Source: Salinibaculum litoreum (GTDB lineage: Archaea > Halobacteriota > Halobacteria > Halobacteriales > Haloarculaceae). From it: a stretch of DNA of 64,000 bases. Within the stretch, counting starts at the first letter, position 1, and every line of letters begins with the position of its first letter. A model generated the notes under the pieces. The model worked only from the letters and a program-made list of their open reading frames with translations, was not told the origin of the DNA and searched no databases. Shown here in pieces: positions 9,020 through 17,130 of this stretch. The position numbers were made by a program, and so were the translations under genes. The stretch lies in assembly GCA_009789175.1 (NCBI GenBank), contig CP046866.1:1922001-1986000 (forward strand), written 5' to 3'.

Positions 9020-10674
9020 CAGTCGTCACCTCCCACGGCCGCAGCCTCATCAGCCTGCAGCGACGCCATGCTCTCGACGAAGCCGAGGAAAGGCGGGCTG
9101 GCACGCGTCGGCCGCGAGCGGAACTCGGGGTGGAACTGCGTCCCGAGGAAGTAGGGATGCTCGGGCAGTTCCAGAATCTCCATGCGCTTGCCCGAACTGC
9201 CCGAGAAGACCATCCCGGCAGCTTCGAGGTCGTCGATGTATTCGGGGTTGACCTCGTAGCGGTGGCGGTGTCGTTCGGTACAAGAATCGGACTCGTAGAG
9301 TTCGTGTGCCAGGGTCCCGTCCTCGATTTCGGTGACGTGGGCACCCAGCCGCATCGTCCCGCCCATGTCATCCATTTCCTTCTGTTCGGGCAGGATATCG
9401 ATGACGGGGTGTGCGGTTTCCTCCGCCAGTTCCGCAGAGTGTGCACCGTCCAGTCCCAGCACGTTGCGGGCGTATTCGACGACAGCCATCTGGAAGCCAA
9501 GACAGAGTCCCAGGAAAGGCACGTCGTTCTCACGGCAGTAGCGGATAGCCTCTATCTTCCCCTCGGTGCCCCGGGAGCCAAAGCCGCCGGGGACGACGAC
9601 ACCGTCAACGTCGTCGAGTTGACCGTCGATGCCGTCGGCGAGCTCCTCGGAGTGAATCCACTCCCGTTCGACCTCGACCTGCTTTTCCAGGCCGGCGTGT
9701 TTCAGCGACTCGTGAATCGAGATGTAGGCGTCCTCCAGCCCGTACTTGCCCACGAGGGCAACCTTCACGGTGCCGTCCTGCTCGCGGGTGACCGTCTCCC
9801 GCCAGGTGGTATCGCGTTCGGGTTCGGGCAGGGCCTCCTCGGTGAGGCCGAAGTGGTCCATGACGTACTCGTCGAGGCCCTCGTCCTCGACGACGAGCGG
9901 GACCTTGTAGATGTCCTCGACATCGGGATTCGAGAAGACGGCGTCAGTCGGGACATCACAGAACAGGGCGATTTTCTCGCGGGTCTGCTCGTCCAGTGGG
10001 TCCTCGCAGCGACCCACCAACACGTCGGGCTGGAGACCGATAGAGCGCAGTTCCTTCACGCTGTGCTGGGTCGGTTTGGTCTTTTGCTCGCCGTTTTTCG
10101 AGTAGGGGACGAGCGTGACGTGAGTAAAGAGAATGTCCTCGTCGTCCTCCTCGTGGGCGAACTGGCGCAACGCTTCGAGATAGGGCATCCCTTCGATGTC
10201 ACCGACGGTGCCACCGACTTCGACGATGCAGACATCGGTGTCTTCGGCGGCCTCCCGGACGTGTCGTTTGATTTCGTCGGTGATGTGCGGGATAATCTGG
10301 ACGGTCTTGCCCAGGTAGTCGCCCGCGCGCTCGGCCTCGATGACGTTCTGGTAGACCTTCCCCGTGGTGACGTTGTGGTCGAAGGTCATGTCGATGTCGA
10401 GGAACCGCTCGTAGTTCCCGAGGTCGAGGTCGACTTCCCCGCCGTCTTTGAGGACGTATACTTCGCCGTGCTGGAAGGGATTCATCGTCCCCGCGTCCAC
10501 GTTCAGATAGGGATCTATCTTGACCGCGGTCACGTCGAACCCAGCGTTCGCAAGCAAGCGCCCAGTACTCGCAGCAGTGATACCCTTCCCCAGGCCGGAC
10601 ATCACGCCGCCCGTGACGAAAATAAACTTCCGACCAAGGCTCGGGTCATAGCCCGTCTCGGATTCTGTCGGCAT
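9019..10674 (-). CDS. pyrG: CTP synthase (glutamine-hydrolysing)
   Basis: 551 residues, normal length. CTP synthase converts UTP, ATP and glutamine to CTP. The N-terminal amidoligase domain carries the P-loop-like [10 protein letters not shown] near residues 21-30, and the C-terminal class I glutaminase domain has the nucleophile loop GLCLGF with Cys at about 387 and the His-Glu pair near the end. An in-frame start 26 codons upstream exists, but MPTESE at 10674 lies about 27 bases downstream of a CGGTTTTCAG box, fitting a leaderless mRNA. It is first in the operon pyrG-guaAb-DUF7126, tying pyrimidine and purine amination together. Confidence 0.95.
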   Translation of the reverse strand: MPTESETGYDPSLGRKFIFVTGGVMSGLGKGITAASTGRLLANAGFDVTAVKIDPYLNVDAGTMNPFQHGEVYVLKDGGEVDLDLGNYERFLDIDMTFDHNVTTGKVYQNVIEAERAGDYLGKTVQIIPHITDEIKRHVREAAEDTDVCIVEVGGTVGDIEGMPYLEALRQFAHEEDDEDILFTHVTLVPYSKNGEQKTKPTQHSVKELRSIGLQPDVLVGRCEDPLDEQTREKIALFCDVPTDAVFSNPDVEDIYKVPLVVEDEGLDEYVMDHFGLTEEALPEPERDTTWRETVTREQDGTVKVALVGKYGLEDAYISIHESLKHAGLEKQVEVEREWIHSEELADGIDGQLDDVDGVVVPGGFGSRGTEGKIEAIRYCRENDVPFLGLCLGFQMAVVEYARNVLGLDGAHSAELAEETAHPVIDILPEQKEMDDMGGTMRLGAHVTEIEDGTLAHELYESDSCTERHRHRYEVNPEYIDDLEAAGMVFSGSSGKRMEILELPEHPYFLGTQFHPEFRSRPTRASPPFLGFVESMASLQADEAAAVGGDD

Positions 10675-10907
10675 ATCGACCGTCTGCTGGCAGGCCTGAA
10701 AACCGTTTCGAACCACCCACCACTTGCGTGGCTCTCCCATTCGGACTGTCAACTGTCTGGACCGTCAACCAGCTACTTCTCCGGAGGAGAGAACTCACTC
10801 GTGAGAGGGCTCGCCGTCTTGCTGGGCGAGTGTCTAATCAAGCGAGCACGGTGTGGAGATGGGTTTTATTTGACCAGTCTTATCTGTTCTAAATTAAAGT
10901 CAACAGT

Positions 10908-11606
10908 ATGAGTTCGCAGATAACGGGTCGGCCACTCGACGATGCCGGAACATCGGCCGAGGGGCCAGCGCTCGAAATTGACCCGAACGGGCGCGCTATG
11001 GAACTCTTTTCGGAGTCCCCTCACGCACTCGCCTCGAGTCCGGGCATGGGAATGTGGTCGACGATACTGGAGTATCCCGACGCAGACGAAGACGGCACAC
11101 CCTCGATGCTCGTCTGGCTAGGTCCAGACGCCACGACACTGCCGGCACACATACACAAGAGTAGCACGGAGACCTTTCGACCGGTGAGAGGTGAATTAAC
11201 GGTCGTCATCGATGAGAGACCTCAACACATCGCAACCGGTGACGAATTCACCGTCGAACCGGGAGAGCCGCACTACTTCAGGAACGATACCGACGGTTTT
11301 GTCGCATTTCAGGTGGACGTTCCCTGGACGAAGACGATTGACACGCAATACATGACTGCAGGACTCGACCACGAGGGCTATTTCGGTGCTGATGACGAAT
11401 ACGGGGAACCCGGCCCGGTTCAGGGACTGCTACTCTCCGAATATGTCAGCGAAGAGACCCATATTGACATTGCACCGCAAACTGTCCAACAGGCTCTCTG
11501 GGCTACCGTTGGCCGAATCGCACGGCTGACTGGCCGGGAAGCGATGGACGAGCGGTATTTACAGGACCAGTTCTGGGAATCGAACGTCGAACAACCGGAC
11601 ATCTAG
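10908..11606 (+). CDS. Cupin-domain protein
   Basis: 232 residues with one cupin barrel. Metal-binding residues are visible in PAHIHKSSTETF (His81, His83, Glu88) and in EPHYF (His122), the usual 3-His/1-Glu set. A C-terminal region of about 90 residues is predicted helical and lacks cupin motifs. Function may be dioxygenase, isomerase or small-molecule sensor. The promoter region just upstream is AT-rich, with GTTTTATTTG about 40 bases before the ATG. It stands alone between the pyrG operon and an atypical AT-richer region. Confidence 0.75.
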   Translation: MSSQITGRPLDDAGTSAEGPALEIDPNGRAMELFSESPHALASSPGMGMWSTILEYPDADEDGTPSMLVWLGPDATTLPAHIHKSSTETFRPVRGELTVVIDERPQHIATGDEFTVEPGEPHYFRNDTDGFVAFQVDVPWTKTIDTQYMTAGLDHEGYFGADDEYGEPGPVQGLLLSEYVSEETHIDIAPQTVQQALWATVGRIARLTGREAMDERYLQDQFWESNVEQPDI

Positions 11607-11909
11607 AGGCAGGCACGGACCGTGGGCGACCCGTTTACGGTCGAGCGGTCACTCGTTGTTCATACTGTCGGACGTAAGCCCTTCAAGAATTTCGCCACCC
11701 TGGGGTGGCGAATATCTTTCCGAAGTTACGTCCAACAGTATCAGTAGTGGGTGATTCGCTGCTTCTAGAACGGCTTGGGCGCGATACAGCCATTCTTTCT
11801 CGATTGCAGTGGTGATTATGCTTCGTATCTGCCTGTAGACAAGCCCAGGCCGCCCAGAGAACAATGTACTCTTGAGTATGACTACATCGTACCAGCCACG
11901 TCTGAGAGG
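11607..11909. other. Gene-free interval of 303 bases containing a palindromic element
   Basis: Between the cupin and the CAP-like gene I see no convincing coding sequence. The interval contains the 78-bp palindrome at 11663-11740. The rest is visibly AT-richer than the surroundings. Short open frames here (for example a 71-codon frame on the minus strand across 11649-11864) run through the palindrome and have no recognisable protein character. Confidence 0.6.
11663..11740. repeat. 78-bp imperfect palindrome (37-base arms, 4-base loop)
   Basis: Arms at 11663-11699 and 11704-11740 are complementary at about 28 of 37 positions, with perfect pairing at the outer end (TACTGT, GGACGTAA) and near the loop (TTCGCCACC/GGTGGCGAA). 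The right arm is shared in diverged form with 46833-46873 (GGTGGCGA, TATCTTTCCGAAG, GTATCAG). This marks it as a dispersed element rather than a local terminator. Confidence 0.65.
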
Positions 11910-12338
11910 TCAGAAGGTGGAGAAAAACAGATTGATTGTCTCCTGCTCTGCAAAGACCTGAGTAATTCCCACAGCGTCTTTTCCGACATAGACCCCAATT
12001 GCAGTTGTATCGTAGTCGCCGAGGAGCGTCTCGCGTTCCGTTTCCCGTTTCCATGCGTCAAGCTGTGCTGATGCAATATCAGTCCCGGACTGCCCGTGGT
12101 ACGTTCTCGTCCCGGTGACCGCCACCACAGGACAACCGATGCGATCAGAGACGCTGACCCCGTCCGCTGATGTAATGCCTGTAAAGTCTTTCATCACCAT
12201 TGCGGTCGCATGTGCCCGTGTCCCCGCTATCAGTCGACCAACTGGCTCGAGTTGTTCGCAACCATTGGCAGTTCGAAATCGGTTACCGTAGCGAAACAGG
12301 GCTGACTCCGTGTCCGAGGCAGTCCGTTGTCTCCCCAT
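11910..12338 (-). CDS. CAP-superfamily-like protein, AT-richer than neighbours
   Basis: 142 residues. The middle and C-terminal parts resemble CAP (SCP/PR-1) domains: TRAHATAM (about 40-47, with a candidate active-site His), DFTGITSADG followed by SVSDRI, a tryptophan segment AQLDAWKRE, and a terminal strand IGVYVGKD leading to GITQVFAEQ. No signal peptide is visible at the chosen ATG, which is odd because most CAP proteins are secreted; the original N-terminus may have been lost. Base composition is clearly lower in GC than adjacent genes, suggesting recent acquisition. The family assignment is by eye and is moderate. Confidence 0.5.
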   Translation of the reverse strand: MGRQRTASDTESALFRYGNRFRTANGCEQLEPVGRLIAGTRAHATAMVMKDFTGITSADGVSVSDRIGCPVVAVTGTRTYHGQSGTDIASAQLDAWKRETERETLLGDYDTTAIGVYVGKDAVGITQVFAEQETINLFFSTF

Positions 12339-12502
12339 TTCGCTCAGTTTTCATCACTCAATGATAAATATCTAACCTATATGAACCGTCTTTGATTCGT
12401 AGGACGAGGCCGACACTCATCGAAGGGCAACACGAAAGGACAATCTGAAACTCGTTTGTGGGCCATTCTACCATGATATCATCCTCAGCACCGACGGTTG
12501 GC

Positions 12503-13468
12503 TCACTTACCATCCAGAAACCGCCGAACCAGTCGCTCGACCTCCTCGCCCGGTTCCAGCCACGGCATGTGCCCGTGGGCATCGAGCAGGTGAAACTCGG
12601 CGTCGGGCATCGCCTCGGCGACGGGTCGGCCCACCGCCGGGTCGAAAAAGTAGTCCTCACTCCCCCAGATGAAGGCCGTCAGGCGGTCGAGACCGGTGAG
12701 TTCGTCCGTGAGGTCGTACATCGGGTGCATCCGACCGAAGGAACCGACGGCATTCGAAAAGGACAGCAGGCTTTTGCGCCGCCCTGGCAGTTCCTGAGCG
12801 ACGTATGATAACTCACAGAACAGCTCGGAGAGTGCAGACCCGTCGCTGACGCCGACCTGTTCTATGTCCTCCCGGGCGCTTTCCGGTGAGGAGTCCCGAC
12901 TCGATAACCAGAAGAGAACGCGGTTAATGCCGCCGACGGTCAGCAGCCGGAACGGAAGAGGGAACTCGCGAGAGACACCGCCCGGCGCGCCCACCAGACA
13001 CAGTCGGTCCGCGCGGTCGTGGTCCAGCGCCAGCAGGAACGCCTGCAACCCGCCCAGCGAGTTCCCCACGACGTGGGGACGCTCGATAGCGAGGTTGTCC
13101 AGCATGTCAGCGAGATAGGCAGTCATGAACGGGCGAACAGCAGCAGGGTACTCCGTGACGGCCGACAACCCCCGTCCGGGCCGGTCGGGCATGAGGACGC
13201 GATACGTATCGGTCAACGACCCCACCATCGGGAGCCAGGTGGCCCCAGCGGTTGACAGCCCATGCAACAGCAAAAGCGGCTCGCCATCGGTAGGACCGGC
13301 AGCGAGATAGTGGATTCCGCCACTGTCCGTCTCGGTCACATGCGAAGTCGCGTCGACGCCGTGTGTTTCAGCCAGTTGTCGTTGCAACTCCGCGTACCGC
13401 CGCTCGCCCGTAGCCGGCCAGTCCGCGGGCACCAGTGGCTCATCACGGGGAACGGTCTCAACGCTCAT
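12503..13468 (-). CDS. Alpha/beta hydrolase
   Basis: 321 residues with the alpha/beta hydrolase fold. The oxyanion region LLLLHGLS is at 65-72, the nucleophile elbow GNSLGG places Ser at 137, a candidate acid lies in WGSEDYFF near the C-terminus, and the catalytic His in DAHGHMPWLEPGE follows the family pattern. It resembles carboxylesterases and C-C hydrolases such as BphD/MhpC-type enzymes; the substrate is unknown. The start at 13468 is preferred over one twelve codons upstream because MSVETVPRDE begins an acidic haloarchaeal-style N-terminus. It is divergent from the histidine kinase gene. Confidence 0.85.
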   Translation of the reverse strand: MSVETVPRDEPLVPADWPATGERRYAELQRQLAETHGVDATSHVTETDSGGIHYLAAGPTDGEPLLLLHGLSTAGATWLPMVGSLTDTYRVLMPDRPGRGLSAVTEYPAAVRPFMTAYLADMLDNLAIERPHVVGNSLGGLQAFLLALDHDRADRLCLVGAPGGVSREFPLPFRLLTVGGINRVLFWLSSRDSSPESAREDIEQVGVSDGSALSELFCELSYVAQELPGRRKSLLSFSNAVGSFGRMHPMYDLTDELTGLDRLTAFIWGSEDYFFDPAVGRPVAEAMPDAEFHLLDAHGHMPWLEPGEEVERLVRRFLDGK

Positions 13469-13665
13469 GACAGTCCGTTCTCGACCAGGCCATTTAGTAG
13501 ACACTGACTACCCCCCATCGGACGACGTGTGTGGGCCGCAGTGTGTTCCCTTCCCACCAGCACTCTGGACGGGGTCGTACTGAGCCGAACGGGGAATCAG
13601 AGTCGCCCCCGGACTGGGACGGTGGTGAGATTTTAATACTACCGGCGAGTTGTGTCTATTGACTG

Positions 13666-15465
13666 ATGTCTGCCTCGATTCACGTGCTATATGTGGACGA
13701 CGACGAGGGGTTCGCGGACCGACTCGCCGACGCACTCAGCACGCACCACGAGGACATGGCAGTAACGGTGGCACACAGTGTTCAGGCGGGAGAGGCGCAG
13801 TTTGTGGCTGCAGACATCGACTGTATCGTCAGCGCCTACGACTTCGCCGAGAGGGATGGGCTGGATTTGCTGGCAGCCGTTCGCTCTGAGTCCCCCGACT
13901 TCCCGTTTCTCCTCTGTCCAAAAGAGGGGAGTGAGCGGATAGCCAGCGACGCCATCTCGGCCGGTGTCACCGACTACCTCCGGCGCGACGAGGTCGGTGA
14001 GCAGTTCGCGACCCTGGCGATTCGAATCGAGGATGCTGTCTCGGCGTATCGGGAACAACAGGAGACGAGAGAGACAGAACAGCTGTTTCAGGAAGTCACG
14101 GCGAACTCGACGGACTGTCTGTGGGTCTTCGATAGCGACTGGGAGGAGTTGCTCTTCGTTTCGGGGTATGACCAGATCTGGCACCGGCCGACCGAGAAGA
14201 TAGAGGAGAATCCGGAGGACTTCATGAACGGCGTCCACCCCGAGGACCGCGCGTTCGTACAGGACGTGATGGACCGACTCTCTGCGGGGGAATCGGTCGA
14301 CGTCGAGTACCGAATCCTGAGAGGTGAGGGAGAGACGGGGTGGGTCTGGGTCAAAGCGGAGCCAGTCACCGACGAGTCCGGGGCAGTCGTTCGCGTCGTC
14401 GGGCTCACACGTGATATCACCGAGCGCAAAACGCGTGAGCAGGAACTCGAATTGCGTACACAGGCAATCGATGAGGCACCGGTCGGCATCGTCATCACCG
14501 ACCCGTCGCTTCCGGACAACCCGATGGTCTACGTGAACGACCGCTTCCTCGAGTTGACCGGCTACGACCGGTCGGAGGCTCTTGGCCGGAACTGTCGGTT
14601 CCTGCAGGGCGAGGAGACCAGAGACGAACCGGTGGCTGAACTGCGGGCAGCAATCGACGAGGAACGACCCGCGACGGTCGAACTCCGGAACTACCGGAAG
14701 GACGGGGCGATGTTCTGGAACAGAGTCTCGGTCGCACCGGTCCACGACGAGGGGGAGCTTCGCCACTTCATCGGCTTCCAGGAGCCCGTCACGGAGCGCA
14801 AACAGCGCCAACAGCAGCTACAGGTGCTCGACCGGATTCTCCGGCACAACATCCGCAACCGGATAACTGTCGTCAGGAGCCGGGCCGAGACGATACAGTC
14901 AGGTTCCGACGGGGAGCTGGCGACACACGCAGCACACATCATCGACGCGTGTGCCGACCTGGCGGGTATCGCCGAGAAGGAACGAATCGTCACCCAGAGC
15001 CTCAGCGAATATCCGCAGACGGCTGTGCAACTCCGCCCGTTGCTCAGGCAGGCAGCGAGCGTTGTGGCCGAGGAGTACACCGACGCGTCGGTGACACTTG
15101 ACTGTCCCGAGGGTGTCACAGCAGTCGCGTCGCCACGAATCGAAAACGCCTTCGAGGAACTCCTCACGAACGCCATCACTCACACCGACGCGGCGACGCC
15201 GGAGGTGAGTGTCACAGTGACGCCAGAGACGGATGTGGTCCACGTGGACATCAAAGACACCTGTCCGCCTATCCCGGAGATGGAGCGGGACGTCTTGCTC
15301 GGACACGAGGAGACGCCACTGTCACACGGCGGCGGCCTGGGTCTCTGGCTCGTCAACCTGCTCGTCACGCAGTCCGACGGCACGATAACAGTCACCAGCG
15401 ACGGACCACGCGGAAACACCGTCCGCGTCACGTTGCCAACCGAGGCCGACGACGAGTCTCAGTGA
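13666..15465 (+). CDS. Sensor histidine kinase: degenerate receiver, two PAS, HisKA-like and HATPase domains
   Basis: 599 residues. Order: receiver-like domain (1-120), PAS (about 140-255, with PAC tail GLTRDITERK), PAS (about 260-378, with GRNCRFLQG as in LOV-like PAS), then the kinase with the phosphoacceptor in LRHNIRN (His394), an N-box EELLTNA and the G-box GGGLGLWL. The receiver keeps the acidic pocket VDDDE but has Ala57 where the phosphorylated Asp belongs (IVSAYDF), Pro for the switch Thr/Ser, and Arg for the conserved Lys. It therefore probably cannot be phosphorylated. In the second PAS the LOV cysteine environment GRNCRFLQ is present, so light or redox sensing is possible. A GATTTTAATA box precedes the ATG by about 30 bases. 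Confidence 0.9.
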   Translation: MSASIHVLYVDDDEGFADRLADALSTHHEDMAVTVAHSVQAGEAQFVAADIDCIVSAYDFAERDGLDLLAAVRSESPDFPFLLCPKEGSERIASDAISAGVTDYLRRDEVGEQFATLAIRIEDAVSAYREQQETRETEQLFQEVTANSTDCLWVFDSDWEELLFVSGYDQIWHRPTEKIEENPEDFMNGVHPEDRAFVQDVMDRLSAGESVDVEYRILRGEGETGWVWVKAEPVTDESGAVVRVVGLTRDITERKTREQELELRTQAIDEAPVGIVITDPSLPDNPMVYVNDRFLELTGYDRSEALGRNCRFLQGEETRDEPVAELRAAIDEERPATVELRNYRKDGAMFWNRVSVAPVHDEGELRHFIGFQEPVTERKQRQQQLQVLDRILRHNIRNRITVVRSRAETIQSGSDGELATHAAHIIDACADLAGIAEKERIVTQSLSEYPQTAVQLRPLLRQAASVVAEEYTDASVTLDCPEGVTAVASPRIENAFEELLTNAITHTDAATPEVSVTVTPETDVVHVDIKDTCPPIPEMERDVLLGHEETPLSHGGGLGLWLVNLLVTQSDGTITVTSDGPRGNTVRVTLPTEADDESQ

Positions 15466-15509
15466 GGTTCGTCTACCGTGACCGGCGGCTCCAGGCTCTC
15501 TCCGTTCGT

Positions 15510-16130
15510 TTAGAGCTCTCGGACGAAGAATTCGACAACCGTCTCTGCCACGGTATCTCGTTGTCCCACAAAGAAATGGTCAGCCGGCAGCATCTCGACG
15601 GCGTGGCCGTGGCTGCGGGCACGCTCTGCGACCGGGCCGGAGTCGACCGTATCGTCCCGTTCGCCGTAGACGACCTGTAGCGGGCAGTCGAGGCGGTCGA
15701 CGGCATCCGGGACAGACTCGCCGGCAAGTTCGTCTGCCGGGGCCAGTGCCGAGAGCGCGGCGGGTGCCGTGGAGGCCTCGCTTTCACTCGCCGCAGCGAG
15801 GATGGTGACCGCCCCGCCGAAACTGAAGCCGAAGAGACCCACTGTCTCGTAGTTCTCGCGCGCCCACGCGAGCGCGTCGCGAGCATCACGCTGTTCGGCC
15901 TGTCCCTCGTCCCACGGCCCGTAGTCGATGCGCAAACAGGCGATGTCTCGCTCAGTGAGGGCGGTACTGACGGCCCGGAGGCGGCTATCGGTGCGGTCGC
16001 CGCCCATCTGTGGGTGTGGTGGGCAGGCGACGACGACGGTGTCGGGGTCGCCGGTCGCTTCGTCGGCGTCGGGGGTGTCGAGTGTCGCCTGTACGTCCCG
16101 GGAATCAGGAATACGAATGCGGTCGGTCAC
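15510..16130 (-). CDS. Dienelactone-hydrolase-like alpha/beta hydrolase
   Basis: 206 residues. The oxyanion segment is PPHPQMGGDR (37-46), the nucleophile elbow GFSFGG has Ser103, the acid is in YGERDDTV (about 154-161), and His is in ADHFF (about 182-186). The compact size and the PHP loop match the small hydrolases often annotated as dienelactone hydrolase-like or CocE/KANL3-type. It is convergent with the histidine kinase and divergent from the PspA-like gene. No operon partner suggests a substrate. Confidence 0.82.
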   Translation of the reverse strand: MTDRIRIPDSRDVQATLDTPDADEATGDPDTVVVACPPHPQMGGDRTDSRLRAVSTALTERDIACLRIDYGPWDEGQAEQRDARDALAWARENYETVGLFGFSFGGAVTILAAASESEASTAPAALSALAPADELAGESVPDAVDRLDCPLQVVYGERDDTVDSGPVAERARSHGHAVEMLPADHFFVGQRDTVAETVVEFFVREL

Positions 16131-16184
16131 AGCGGCCGTAACGCGTGTAAGAATTTTAAGTTTCCCCGGCCAACGTTTCGAGAC

Positions 16185-17036
16185 ATGGGGATACTCTCGC
16201 GCGCGTCCTACATTGTCCGGTCGAAGCTCAATTCAGTACTCAACCGGGCCGAGGACCCGACCCAGACGCTCGATTATTCCTACGAACAACTCCGGGACGA
16301 ACTCCAGAAAGTCAAACAGGGTATCGCGGACCTGACGACACAGAAAAAGCGTCTGGAGATTCAAAAGCGCCGCCTGGAGGACAACGTCGAGAAGCACAAC
16401 GAACAGGCACGCGCAGCGGTCGAGCAGGACCGCGACGACCTCGCTCGCCGGGCCCTGGAGAAAAAAAAGCAGAAGATGCGCCAGATAGAGGAACTCGAAG
16501 GGCAAGTCGCGGACCTCCAGGGAAAACAGGACCAGCTCATCGAGAAAAAAGACCAGCTCCAGCGCCAGATTGAGGAGTTCCGTACGAAAAAGGAGACGAT
16601 GAAAGCCCGCTACGAGGCTGCCGAGGCCAGCGCGCGCGTCTCAGAGGCAGTCACCGGTGCCGGCGACGAGATGGACGAAGTCTCGAAGACCATCGAGCGC
16701 GCCGAGGAGCGCACCGAGGAGATGGAGGCCCGTTCGGCAGCGCTCGACGAGTTGCAGGAAACTGGCGCGCTGGAAAACCAGATTTCCGAGAAGAGCAAAC
16801 TCGACCGCGAACTCGAAGAGGTGACGACCACCAACGAGGTCGATGCCGAACTGGAGACCATCAAGTCGGAACTGGGCGAGGACACCGAGGCCGCCGACGA
16901 GGCGGTCGATATCGATGCGGAGGTCGACGCGGAAGTCGGCGAGGTCGACCCCGGCGAAGTCGAGGAGATGGACCCCCCAGCAATCGACGAAAACGAGGTC
17001 GAGGCCGAACTCGAAGAGCTAAAAGACGAAGAGTAG
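16185..17036 (+). CDS. PspA/IM30 family protein
   Basis: 283 residues. An amphipathic N-terminal helix (GILSRASYIVRSKLNSVL) is followed by a long charged coiled coil (about 30-190) rich in Lys, Glu and Gln, the hallmark of PspA/Vipp1 proteins that bind stressed membranes and polymerise. About 90 C-terminal residues form a very acidic tail ending in ELKDEE that is longer than in bacterial PspA. MGILSRA at 16185 is the family start and lies about 28 bases after GAATTTTAAG, fitting a leaderless message; a longer in-frame start would lie upstream of this box. Its role in membrane integrity under stress is inferred from the family. Confidence 0.9.
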   Translation: MGILSRASYIVRSKLNSVLNRAEDPTQTLDYSYEQLRDELQKVKQGIADLTTQKKRLEIQKRRLEDNVEKHNEQARAAVEQDRDDLARRALEKKKQKMRQIEELEGQVADLQGKQDQLIEKKDQLQRQIEEFRTKKETMKARYEAAEASARVSEAVTGAGDEMDEVSKTIERAEERTEEMEARSAALDELQETGALENQISEKSKLDRELEEVTTTNEVDAELETIKSELGEDTEAADEAVDIDAEVDAEVGEVDPGEVEEMDPPAIDENEVEAELEELKDEE

Positions 17037-17130
17037 AGTCAGACGACGGGAGGTCGGGAGCTCACGGGGCGGGACGCGCGAGCGGGACCCATTCGGCACG
17101 CTTTTTACTGGCCATCGGGTGGACTGTGGT

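Noticed and set aside
9130-10911. 593-codon plus-strand frame opposite pyrG
   Set aside because: Antisense shadow of a complete CTP synthase; the product has no recognisable domain.
11649-11864. 71-codon minus-strand frame near the palindrome
   Set aside because: Its C-terminal part is encoded by the palindrome and it has no protein-like features or promoter.
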